Shown here piece after piece: positions 19,300 through 29,698 of a stretch of DNA of 64,000 nucleotides (positions are counted from its first letter, which is position 1; the number at the start of each line of letters is the position of its first letter). The notes beneath the pieces were generated by a model that saw only the letters and a program-made list of their open reading frames with translations, was not told the origin of the DNA and made no database searches. The DNA lies in assembly GCA_016271365.2 (NCBI GenBank), contig CM028129.1, positions 845,016,001-845,080,000 of the forward strand. The letters are read 5' to 3'. The position numbers and the translations under genes are program-made. The DNA comes from Neoceratodus forsteri (Eukaryota > Chordata > Ceratodontiformes > Ceratodontidae).

Positions 19300-20692
19300 G
19301 TCCCCCCATTGCTCGGTGTCTGGCCTTGCTGGTCAGTGATTCTGACTCCCTCTACTTGCATGCCCCCTGCCTCTACCCCCTCTATTCCATGCCTGCCCCC
19401 TATACCCCTGCCCCTCATGAAAAAACTGTTGACCTGTTCCTTGCACCCCTGATACTTGGGCTCCCTGGATCCATGTCACCCTGCATCTGCTCGCTGGATG
19501 TGTTCCCCCGCATTTTGAACATGCTTGCCGAAAGTGGCATTGTGGCCAGGAACAAAAGGCCCTATTTTAAGCCCAGCAACACCTCTGTGGCATCACTCCT
19601 TTCTTACCCAATTCCCCCTCGGGCGTGGACTGATTGGTTACATAGTCTGTCCACAGATCTAATTGCTTCGTGTCCCATCTTACATCCCCATATGTCGCCA
19701 TTCTTTGCTGAAAGAATTCATCGTAGTATATCCATCCCACACCCCTTTTGCCTTCGCCTGCCTTATTATCAGGGAGTATGTGATGAGTGGGATGCCCAAC
19801 TCCGGCCTCTTCTCCAATACTATGGCTGAGAATGTAGCAAAACCTACAAACCATCCCTCCCAAGTCTTCCCTTTAGTGAATTTGTCCTCCTCTTTCTTAC
19901 CTAACAAAACTACCGCTGCTGCCATTTCACTCTTTTCTATATTCTCTGTTTCTTCATATTTTGCTGCCGCTTCCTGGCTTACTAAGGCAAAAATATCCAC
20001 ATACTCTCCCTTCCATATTTTTTCTTTTGTGGCCAATGGGATGTGTTCCCCTACTCTCATCCCAGGAACTCCTATCTCCCTTGTTCCCTTTCCCTCTTTC
20101 TCCACTCCTCCTTCCTTTACCTTCGGCACCTCTTTGTCTGCCCTAATCTCAGCCAGTGCTGACTCCATCTGTCCCAAGCCCCCTGTCCTGAGTGCCAAAA
20201 CAATTTGGCTTATATACTCTTTGATGCTGTCACCCACAGAGCCGGGTGCATTATCTGTGGCCTTGTCCATTCTTTGCTGCCTGCTGTCCTCCTGGTGTCC
20301 CAGTATGGTCCCCTGTGGTTGAAGGGTTGGTTGCACTAATAGTGGCTGTGGAGGAACCACTGTGCACTGGGGATCCGGTCTGGGCTCCACTGGGGGAACC
20401 ACAACCTGGTCCTGGGGAGATACTGATGGTACCAGGTCAACAGGTTGCAGAGGTACTGGACTAGCCACCTTGGTAGGTTCCACTATCAGTGGTTGTACCC
20501 TGGTTGGGCTGTGTGGCCTCTTAGCTGGCCATTTCCCTCTGCCCCCTTTACCCTTCCCTGCTTTCCTTTTCTCCCTGGATCTCCCTGGTTCCTCTCCTTC
20601 CACCAGCTCCCACATTCTATTGGCTTTTTCTGCCAGCGCCACTATAGCTCTGTAGGCATCTTCCTTCGAAGGCCTGCTCTTCTTTGGTGCCA
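19300..20692 (-). pseudogene. Ngaro gag-like protein with zinc-binding C-terminus
   Basis: The start at 20692 reads MAPKKSRPSKEDAYRAIVAL. It is followed by a basic, low-complexity segment (REKRKAGKGKGGRGKWPAKR), a Pro/Val/Gln-rich linker and an acidic/lysine-rich middle. A conserved core then reads KIWKGEYVDIFALVSQE, GKTWEGWFVGFATF and, after a frame change near 19740, WIYYDEFFQQRMA. The C-terminal part has CHFRQACSKCGGTHPASRC (about 19530-19475), the Cys/His pattern usual in gag proteins of DIRS-order elements. I infer RNA packaging. A stop at about 19567 and a frameshift break the gene. The 3' limit before RT is uncertain. Confidence 0.78.
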
Positions 20693-22644
20693 TGTTCCTT
20701 GCTTCTTGCAAACTGTGAAGACAACTGAAGAAAAGAAAAAGAAAAATTCCATTATTAAACCTCTGCCTGCAGTAGTCCCTCACATGGCCAGGCCCACTTT
20801 CCCAAGAGACAGTCGACTAACGGTAACAAAACGTGCCTTTTCCCACCCTGCCAATACTCCTGGATGCCAAATTATTTATGCACTGCCATCTAATGCTGTC
20901 AGTCCCACTTATCCCCTAAATGCTACACCTTCTCCTTCCCGTGCTTGTAGCGATGATGTAAACATGCAAACAACCTTCTTTTGCACCCCCTCCATTGCGG
21001 CCGCATAAACCTCCTGCTCCACTTTTGGAGCCTCTGACCCTCTTTTGCTGCCTTTCAAGGCCTAACTGTCTTGTGCCCCCTTGTGTCTTGGGTTGCTATT
21101 CTCTCAGCCCCACTGCCGGGTGCCGGCTGCCCCCCAAACCGCAACCGTCCCAAGGCCATGATCGCCTTCTGTGGCTGACACCTCTCTCTGGGCCTTCCAC
21201 TTCCTATTCTTCTTCCCATAATCCATCCCTGCTCCCTAACATCCTTTCTCTGAGCCTCCTTCCATCGCTTGATCCTCCTGGTGTGTGATGTCACGCCACA
21301 TGACCAGGCTTCTCTTTACCAGACCTCTGGCCTGCTCCTGCTCCTCCTTGCCTCATGGCACCCATGCCTTCTCTTTCCAAAAGGACACACTGTCCTGTAT
21401 TCCAACCAAGCCCTTATCCCATTGCCATTAGGCAACCTTCCCCTGCCCCAGACACTCATCCAGCTGCTCATTTTCGGCCTGCTCCCTTGGCGTGTGATGT
21501 CACGCCACGTGGCTGATTGTCACCCCCCCACCAAGCCTTTTCCGTAGGCCTCTCCTTGCACTACTAGCTTTTGCAACATTTGCATATCCCCCTCTGATGT
21601 GCTAGGCCCTGTAATGTTCAGCCTGGCCAACGCATAGGGACCCACTTTCAGGCCGCATGGGTCCTACCGCATCTCCATATGGGGCAGTGAGACTGATGCT
21701 GGCACCAGAGCAGTATCCTCAGTGGGGAAAGCTAGGAGGCCACCCAGAGAAAGGAGGATGTAATCTCCACATGGAGACACGAGGAGGTAGCAGGGAGATT
21801 GGGGGGAGGGGGGATTTGTTTTAAAGCCATGAGGTAAAGCAGGCATGTGGAATGCTCCGTGGAGAGCTGCTCATCCAACGAAACAGGAAGCATCAAGGGA
21901 GAGTTTCTCCCCAGACTTGGCCACTTTGGAACCTCTTAGGGAAATCGAGAGCACAAAAGACTTGTTATGAGGAGCGAGTGATGCTCTGGTGTACCCGCAA
22001 CCCAGGGGGCTCCTTTTCTAGTAAAATCATGGTGCCAAAACAGCTGAAATCTCCCCAACGATTTAAAGCAAGAGCATACCAAACACTGTAAGGCTTCAAA
22101 ATTCTGTTCCCACCAACTAGAACAAATTCCACTCAAACAAGCTATGTTAAAGGCCAGTGGAGACCTCGTCAGCCAGCTTCTTAAACAATCTGCCTTTTAC
22201 CACAAAACTTAATCTCAGCTTTTTTAACTGAATGACCCTTCTCTGGACCCAAAACGCTTTGCAACAAACCTCATCCACTTGAACCTATTTGCCTCGCAAT
22301 TTAAAGCCAGAGCATACAAACCCAGTAAAGCTTCAAAATTTTTTTCTAAAAACTAAATTCAGATTCATTCAAACCAGCAATGTTAAAAACCAGTGGAGGC
22401 CTATTCAAGTCAGCTTCCTAGACAATCTGGGTTTTAAAAGAAAACTAATTTCATGAAGAATCTTCACACAATGCTCCCAACAAACCATCTCCATCAAAAT
22501 GTCATTAAAATTACGTAATAACATTTTCTTTTTTTTTATATACTTGCCTAAACATGCCATAGCTGTTAGTTTCTTACCTGCTGTATGCTAGTGCACAAAC
22601 CTTCCAAACGATATGCCAATCTGTTGTGCTGCAGTTTCTAGTAA
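20693..22644 (-). other. Ngaro 5' leader region with internal repeats
   Basis: These 1.95 kb lie between A1 and gag and give no recognisable protein on either strand. Two repeat pairs are visible. GTGTGATGTCACGCCAC occurs near 21283 and 21490 (about 207 bp apart). A segment of about 150 bp with AGAGCATAC...GCTTCAAAATT...CCAGTGGAG occurs at about 22062-22215 and, diverged, 22300-22445. The leader is long for this type of element; it may hold the promoter. Confidence 0.55.
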
Positions 22645-22853
22645 ATCAAAACTCCAGCTAAAGTGGCTGAACTACCCCTGTGCTGTCCATTATATACCTC
22701 TTTTAGCCCCTCCCCTTCCTGTTGCCTGCATATTGTTCTGTCTCCCTGTCTCTCCCCTTCCCTTCCCCTCCCCCCATGAGCTCACCATCTTCAGGTAAAG
22801 GGAAGGGGTGCACCAGGACAACTTGGTCTGCCCCTTAAAGGGCAAACTCCATT
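22645..22853 (-). repeat. Ngaro split direct repeat, A1
   Basis: This is the outer 5' terminal repeat, about 93% identical to A2 (14776-14981). The outer edge GGGCAAACTCCATT meets host LINE sequence ATCAGGAC at 22853/22854. Confidence 0.9.
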
Positions 22854-24522
22854 ATCAGGACAGGTGGCTTATAATTTGATACAAGAAGTAACAAAAGCTA
22901 TAGGCACAAAAATAAATACAAGAAAATGTCATTGCTTTAATGTACAGAATACAGATGTGTTTGAAGAATACATTGCAGGTATTCCAGTAGACACATCTCC
23001 CTGTAAAATATTGGGTATATATTTTGGACCAGGAAATATGGCCACATATAATTGGGAACAATGTTTAGCAAAAGGAAAGTCCAAAATAAGTAGATGGAAC
23101 TCATGGCGAATGAGAAAGTTAAAAATAATTTATATGATTAAAAGTTTCTTATTACCAATTTTTTTGTTTCTAAGTTTTGTCTTTCCCATCCCTAAAAAAC
23201 TGGAGACTACTGGTTTATTAGGGTGTTTTTTTTTGCTGTTTTTGGGATGGCAGGTTGAACCCTGTTAAAAGGAATATTTTATATAAAGGCATAAAAGATG
23301 GAGGAGTGGGTATACCCAACCCCATAGTATTTTTTCACAATTATTTTGTGTGCTAATGTACTTCCCGTTTTGAGACAAGGTAAAAACAATTGGGCCACTT
23401 GGTGAACTCCTTCACTAATAGGAATTAACAAAGAGTGGCTCTCTGGGACATTTTTGTACAAAAATAAAAGAACACCTAGGTTAGCAAAGATGTGGACATA
23501 TATATTTGATCATATAAAAACATGGGATGTATTATATGAAATGTGATGTGATTACTTAGGAACATGATATACAGTATGTAGATATCATAAACTGATGTTT
23601 TGTAGTTCATCCTTTTGCACATTTCTCTAAAGTGAATCAAGGTTATATCAAGTCTTTGCTATTAGACCCCAGAATCCACAAAAAATGTGGGATACCATAT
23701 GGTTAGGGGTTCACGGTAGGATTAATACCAAAGGGAACCAAAAACATTAAGATATAAAAGATAGATATTGCCCTAGACATACATGTGTAACCAAGATAGA
23801 GACTATGAACCACCTATATTTGACATGCCATTATATTTTAGGCTTCTGGGATCTGTTAAAAGAAAAATGGAAAATTCATATATTTTCATCACTAACACCA
23901 GAAAATGTATATTTTGGGATATTTCCAAAGGAGTGGTGTAAGCACCATGCCAGTAATTTATGCTTTGTCATGGCCTGTTTTCTATACTGGATATGGCAAA
24001 TCTGATGTAGGCTATACTACAACAAAAAGAGATTTCGATATTAGAATTGTATCATATTATTACAAATGTATTACATGTAATCCAGAATATAGAATCCAGT
24101 ACTTTGGATAAAAGACAATGGAAAGAATACTGGGATTCCTTTACTTGGTTGTAATTTAAAGAAAACATAGATGATTTTTTGTTTCAATGTTTTTTCCAAT
24201 ATATTTACCCTTTCCCCTTTCCTTTATGTGAGATTTTTGTTTTACCTTAAACTAGATATGGGCCAATACATAAAGAGTATATTTAACATACTTCATTTTG
24301 GTTATAGGTTGTGTATCAGGACTTGTAGTATTTGTGACTCAGACATTTTTTTCTTCTCCTTTATTCTTTTCCTTTTGAAGTGTAGGTTGCTTTTACTTTT
24401 TTTAATCTGAAAAATCCTTTAGTGGGTAGATAGTAGGGTGTAAACTTCAATACTTAGTAGGTTTTTAGTATGTTTTGTATATTGTTTAATGTGACTGTAA
24501 TGTGCTGTATATGATTTACTTT
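22854..24522 (+). mobile_element. Tx1-like LINE copy A, RT thumb and C-terminus
   Basis: It continues the RT interrupted at 14259 with GQVAYNLIQEVTKAIGTKIN, INTRKCHCF, ILGIYFGPGNMATYNWEQ and IYMIKSFLLPIFLFLSFVFPIP (22860-23200), an L1/Tx1-type thumb. After several breaks the C-terminal motif ETMNHLYLTCHYILGFWDLL (about 23798-23858) corresponds to the Cys/His tail domain of the group. The coding end is near 24150; the rest is an AT-rich 3' UTR. It has many stops and is an old copy. Confidence 0.78.
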
Positions 24523-24859
24523 GAATTCTCAAAAACATGTCCCTACTTTTTATAAACTACACCCATTGTCTTATGCAAACTACAGCAGATTGTCACATTG
24601 TTGCATTATGTAAATTGCCTCATTGCTGCTCTATCTTATTGCTAGGACCTGTTTTTACTGTGATTGTATGTTGTGATGTATGAAACCCATTGTCTTTTTC
24701 AAAGTATGTTCCTTTTCTATTGTAAACCTGTTGTTGTACACATGTCTTGTACTATGATCTCCTCGTGAATGAGCTTGCTCAATGGCGTTTTCCTACAAAA
24801 AACTTGAATTGAATTGAATAAAAACAGGGCACAATATTAACTGTTATATGATTTACTTT
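24505..24859 (+). mobile_element. Short LINE-like 3'-end insertion (24523-24840) with target duplication
   Basis: The flanks CTGTATATGATTTACTTT (24505-24522) and CTGTTATATGATTTACTTT (24841-24859) are the same apart from one base. The 318-bp insert ends in AACTTGAATTGAATTGAATA, a TTGAA-repeat tail like that of the L1-like element at 33680. It has no coding sequence and is probably a 5'-truncated LINE 3' UTR. It sits in the 3' UTR of Tx1-like copy A. Confidence 0.65.
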
Positions 24860-25040
24860 TTTTAATATTGTATGGTATGAAGATTAATACCTCATCATAT
24901 TATTTTGGAATATTAGAGATATGACAGATAAAGGGGTCTTCAAATTAACTTCAAGTTATGTGTTTGATTAATTTACTTTAATAATGCTCTCTCTTGATTT
25001 CTGTTTCTATGTTTATTTTAAATACGTGTAAAAATTCCCC
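24860..25040 (+). other. AT-rich tail of copy A and leader of copy B
   Basis: There is no gene here. The end of Tx1-like copy A merges into the leader of copy B without foreign sequence. The junction ATCTCTTGTCAGTAGGAAGAG before the copy B start resembles ATACTCTTGCAGTAGGGGGAG before copy C at 37520. Confidence 0.5.
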
Positions 25041-27290
25041 ATCTCTTGTCAGTAGGAAGAGCTGCTGCACTCATGGCAGATGATCTGCAGAACATGAAGA
25101 CTGCTGGTGTATCTACAGGTAAGCAGATCTCCCTCCCTGCAGGTCCAGCTCAGGAGATTGCTGCGGTTCCTGTGTTGCCTATTTCTGCATCAGATGTGAA
25201 TGTTTTGCCTGCTATGTCTGTTACTGAAGCCCTTTTACAAGACTGGTTTGAGGAAGAATGGTTACGTGGAATCCTCCGTGATAAATGCCTATTCCTGCTT
25301 TCTTTGATTACTACTGATGACTTGCCTACTGAAATGCCTTCTACTGTTCAAAACGCTGCACAACCTGTTGTTTCCCCTTTTCCATGTCCACTATGCTGAA
25401 TCCCACTCCTGGAGAGCCTGGCATGTCTGCTCCTTCTGTCAGCCTACCTCACTCAAGATGAAGCAGCATCAAAGCAACCACCGCCCTACATTTCAGCCTC
25501 ATCAATGGATGCAACCCTGACTGCTGACACTCTGACTGAACTCAACACTGCTGCAATTCCTTTCAGCTCATTTCAACAACCTGCTTCAACTAGTACTGCA
25601 GTAAGTATTTTACCATCTGTAAACTGTGTTCAACCTCTTGTAAAACCTATCCCCTACAGTAAAACTCAGACTTCAAAAAGGTCAGGCAGCTCCACTCCTG
25701 AAGATGCATACTGCATTACAGAAAAAAAACATGGCTTCTGGAAAATTCCCTGCTTAGTGTAGGGTGGAAAAAATCTGTTTCTGGACAGTGGATACTGGAC
25801 CCTGACCACAGTCCCATACCAGGGTCTCCAATTTCCACTGTTACCGGTGATCCAAATACAGTATCTAAGACCTCTGTCCCTGATGATTTTTCTTCTCCCC
25901 ATACTCTAGCTGCAGCTGCTCCTTTTGCCACAGAATCAGATTTGAATTTGAGAGCTGACAATGTGCTTCCTGAACCTCAGACACAGTTTACTCCTCACTC
26001 CCTTAGTGACCATATACAATTGGTTTCTGATTCAGGTTGTGAAGGGCCTAGTACAAGGCCTAATTTGTGTGAAGACATAATGGACTTAGACACTCCTGTA
26101 AAGCCCCCAACCCCCCTCCACTTACTGCAGCTGAGCAGGCAAAAACAATTTGAGCTTCCTTTCAGAAAAAGGATCTGTTTTTTCAGCAACAAACTCCTCC
26201 ACAATGCAAAAATGCAGTCAGGCTACAGTATTTGGGAGGCTTAGAGGTTCCTCCTGACAGACTTTGTGTGGGACGTACTCTAATCGAGGACTCTATGTTT
26301 TTTTTTTCAAATGAAATTTGTGCCATTTATGCTTCTATGGATGTGCTCTTTGATGTTATTTTTAAAACTCCACAAAGATTGGACAGGTTTTGGGTCAAGT
26401 ATGAACAATTATGTTATTCTGATTTATGGTTGCCATTTCAAACCACCATTCCCCCCTTACTAAACCAGCTATTAAAACAGTTATAATCCTTTATTGCAAT
26501 GAAAGTGTTGTGGTAAATGACATCAAACATTGGTTGACTCAGTGTTGTGACTTATTAGGACCCCCATAACCCATATTTGATGAGGAGCACATCTGTACTG
26601 GGGACGGGAAATTTAAAGTAAAACTTCATATGTCTAGGATGGGGCCACAACACCTACCCAGTAGCTTCTTTTTAGGAAGGGACCGTGGACATTGTTTTTA
26701 TCCAGGGCAGCCCAAAACCTGCTTCAAATGTGAATCTTTTTCACATCTTAGCTCTGCATGAGACCGCATTAAATGTAATTTATGCTTAGCTTATGGTCAC
26801 ACTAGTACTGATTGCAAAAATGAAATGAAATGCAACCTTTGCAATGAATCTGGTACTCTTATCGTTCCTGTCCTTGGGCAACCCAGAATAGAACTGTTCA
26901 GCCTGATCAGGACTCTCTTATAACTGCAGCTCAAAAGAAGGACATTAAAGCTTATAGAAAACCCAATGAGCCACCTGCCACTTTGGACCCCCCAAAAATC
27001 CAGATGTGGTACCCCCAGTTCAACCTACAGGGTCCCCTTCTCTGCTTCTTTCAGAATCAGTGATCACTGAAATACCTATGGTACAAGATCAACCCCTTCC
27101 CTCAGCTCCTGCTTTCCCAAATTCAGTTGTTTTGCCTGTACAACCAACTGACATTCAGCTTAATCCCAGTTCTATTCTTTCTTATCTTCCTCCAGCTGTG
27201 AACTTCAATGTAGATATGCCTCCTCCTAATATTGCTTTTGTCTCTAGGAAAAAAATCTTCATATCAGACTAAACCTAAATTGAAAATGGC
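25040..27290 (+). pseudogene. Tx1-like LINE copy B, ORF1 with CCHC zinc knuckles
   Basis: The likely start is ATG at 25073 (MADDLQNMKTAGVSTGKQ). The first 1.5 kb is Ser/Pro/Thr-rich and frameshifted. A conserved domain follows (GRTLIEDSMFFFSNEICAIY, about 26270-26330; FWVKYEQL). Then come three zinc knuckles at about 26717-26860. The first, CFKCESFSHLSSA, ends in a stop where Cys is expected. The second, CNLCLAYGHTSTDC, is complete. The third, CNLCNESG, is degenerate. The C-terminal tail is Pro-rich and is cut at 27290 by the L1-like insertion; the last 50 codons follow at 33716-33866. ORF1 proteins with CCHC knuckles are typical of Tx1-group LINEs and bind element RNA. Confidence 0.75.
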
Positions 27291-27443
27291 TGGGAGTCAC
27301 GTGATGCGGTGCACTGGGTAAAACGCCTCTCTGCCCGCTCCGACCTACCGCTATTTACCCTTCAAAACTTGTTTTTCGGTGCCCTTTACCGGAGATCTGT
27401 CTGACGCCTTTCTGAACACTTCTGCTTTCTCTACAAGGAATCG

Positions 27444-28306
27444 ATGGACGAGGAGATGTGGAAAACCACTTCAAAACATATGCCTCCTGCAACACCAGAG
27501 AAGGCCTCCAAGAAAGCCAGGGCCTCCTCCTCACAATCCTCGCTGCCTGCTACCGCTGAGTGTCCTGATGCAGATCTTCTCACCCTCTCGAGGTTTCTAG
27601 AGGAGTTTCAGCCTTTTAAGGCTGAAATGCAGAATATGGCAGGAGAAATCAAAAGCATCTCTAACACCCTGGAGGAGCTCTCTAAGAAGACTGCTGACAA
27701 CGAAGTATGTATATGATCTGTTGAAAAGAAGCAGGATAAAGCTGAATTGGAGTTGGTGGCCCTGAGGCAATGGCTAGTGAAAATGGAAAACAAGGTGGAA
27801 GACCTGAAGGGGCACAGTCACCGTAATGCAGTAATTATTGGCTTGCCAGAGGGTGAAGAGGGCTCAGACTCCATCAAGTTTATTAAAAAGTTTGTGGAGA
27901 AGGTGGCAGGCCCTTCCCCCTTTGGTGCTAGCTACATCATAGAAAGAGCTCATCGGGCACTACGCCCCCCTACCCCGGTTGGAGCCCCCCCAGGTCACTC
28001 ATATTTTGTTTTCTAAACTTCCAGGAGTGGCAGCATTTCTTATACAAGGTCAAGGAGGTGCAAGATTTGCAATGGGAAGGTAAAAAACTGAGGGTGGCAC
28101 AAGATCTGCCCCTGTCTGTGCATCAGAAAAGAGCCATGTTTCACAAAGTGGTTCTCAAGCTGATCGTCGCGGGAATCAAGTTTTGCATGGGTTTTCCTGC
28201 AAGGCTTCAAGTTTATTTGAATGGCTCCTGGGTGACCTATGAGGAGGCGGAGATGGCAACTGCTGGGCTTAAAGAAGTGCTTCCTGATCTATTTAAGCCT
28301 ACATGA
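27444..28306 (+). pseudogene. L1-like ORF1 (coiled coil, RRM, C-terminal domain)
   Basis: The start MDEEMWKTTSKHMPPATPEK is followed by a Ser/Ala-rich stretch. A coiled coil follows (MQNMAGEIKSISNTLEELSK to LVALRQWLVKMENKVEDL, about residues 60-120), then the RRM-like core (NAVIIGLPEGEEGSDSI, YIIERAHRAL). In another frame the C-terminal domain reads LRVAQDLPLSVHQKRAMF and ends in LPDLFKPT at 28306. A TGA at 27714-27716 and a frameshift near 28010-28020 are the only clear lesions. Total length would be about 287 residues, a usual size for L1-type ORF1 proteins. The expected role is a trimeric RNA-binding chaperone for element RNA. Confidence 0.85.
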
Positions 28307-29695
28307 GAACTGACCTGGTGTAGGGAGCTATGCCGAGTTTCTACTTAGTGGTGTTGTCTAGCTGTAGCAAGTCATAATTCACTACAATATTTTTGGGGCC
28401 ATGCCGCTGACAAACTGTGCATCTGGCTACTTAACCTTACACTACAGCTCTCAAGTGGGGTCCTCGTTCTGATAAAAAATGGACATTTCCTTCCCCATCT
28501 GGTTCTCATCTCCAGGACTTCCTAATATTTTGTTGACTCTCATTTTTACTCTGGTACAACCCAGTTTCAATTTTGGTTCACAAGTCAGGTGTTAGTGGGC
28601 TCATATGTGTTTTTCCTGGTTTCAATTAACGAGTACTTGAGCAAGGTCACTGTTCTCATGTTAAGTCCCAGTTTGTTAGTTCTGGTAACCTAGTTTTTTC
28701 AGGAGTGTTGTCCCGATCTCATGGTAATGGGGGGGGGCAATGCTTACCTCTCTCAGATCTTAATATGACACTCTGTTTGCAATTGCGGTCTCTTCCTGGC
28801 CCTGTTAACATGGTCCATTTCTTTGCAGGTTTCCCTCCTTTTCTCACTCCCTGTTACTATCAGGCAATAAATATGGCTAGTCTGAACATCAAGGGAGATC
28901 CCACAGTTAAGGACAGATGAGAACACCAGGGCTTTGCACGCCCTTACTGAGCTTTGGTTCACCCCTTCTCTATAACCCCGCTTAAGTGCTGTATTTGGAG
29001 GATTCCCGTTTTTCTTTCCTTTCTCAAATCTCCCTTTTAGACCTGTGACAGTCACTGTCTTTGATTTAAGAAGCGGTCTGGAAAGCAACTCTGAGGGTCT
29101 CAGTTCTCCACTATATCACAAAGGGTAGTTATGGTCTGCCTGCTCTAGGCCATTAACTTCTGATGTTTGTGAGTTGTGCCACAAGAGGGCATCTGAGATT
29201 AATATTTATACAAGATATCAATGGGTTATATGCCTCACGATCTTCGGGCCATGTTGTTGTTGTATGGCTCGTGGGGTTTCTGCAAGGAGGATCGCTTCTT
29301 CTAAGGGGCTAGTATAGTCAGTTCCCCGGTATTATTTAGGGGTGTTGTCAGGCAATCACTGCTGAGAACAGGCTATTTCTTTGGAGTGTTCAGATTACAG
29401 AGGGGTAATTCTGTTCCTGATTCCTACTTTTCGTGGGAGGGGTGGTTGGGGAGAGGAACTTTTCAGCCTGCTGGTCATCATGTACCATACAAAATTTGGG
29501 AGGGTGTGAGAAAAGGGGTTAGGGTTTATGAGGGGTTTCGGCGGGGGTTTTTGGGGGGGGGTGGCTGGGGGAATGGATTTTGTGGAGGCAGAATTGGGGG
29601 AGGGTAGAACAACCCAGCGCATATTATGTTTGGAGTAGTATAGATGGAAATACATGTATATGTGTGCTTTGGAGGATTTCGGACTGGCAACATGA
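28307..29695 (+). other. Long inter-ORF spacer of the L1-like LINE
   Basis: These 1.39 kb between ORF1 and ORF2 have no recognisable ORF on either strand. They contain a G-rich run at about 29520-29610 (GGGTTTCGGCGGGGG, then a run of nine G) next to the ORF2 start. The minus-strand relative at 7531-8647 also has C/G-rich tracts in this place. The spacer may contain a second promoter or a translation signal for ORF2; neither is shown. Confidence 0.6.
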
Positions 29696-29698
29696 GTG

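Larger units (their letters stand above)
14260..22853 (-). mobile_element. Complete Ngaro-type tyrosine-recombinase retrotransposon
   Basis: On the minus strand the order is A1 repeat (22853-22645), leader, gag, RT-RNase H, tyrosine recombinase, SGNH hydrolase, then B1 (15340-14982), A2 (14981-14776), a short spacer and B2 (14605-14260). This A1-body-B1-A2-B2 split direct repeat, with a tyrosine recombinase in place of a DDE integrase, is the Ngaro/PAT arrangement of the DIRS order. The insertion is exact: removing 14260-22853 restores AGATAGATT/ATCAGGAC of the host LINE with no target duplication, as expected for integration of a circle by recombination. All genes carry stops or frameshifts. 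A CR1-containing insert (18042-18654) splits the RT gene. Confidence 0.92.
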
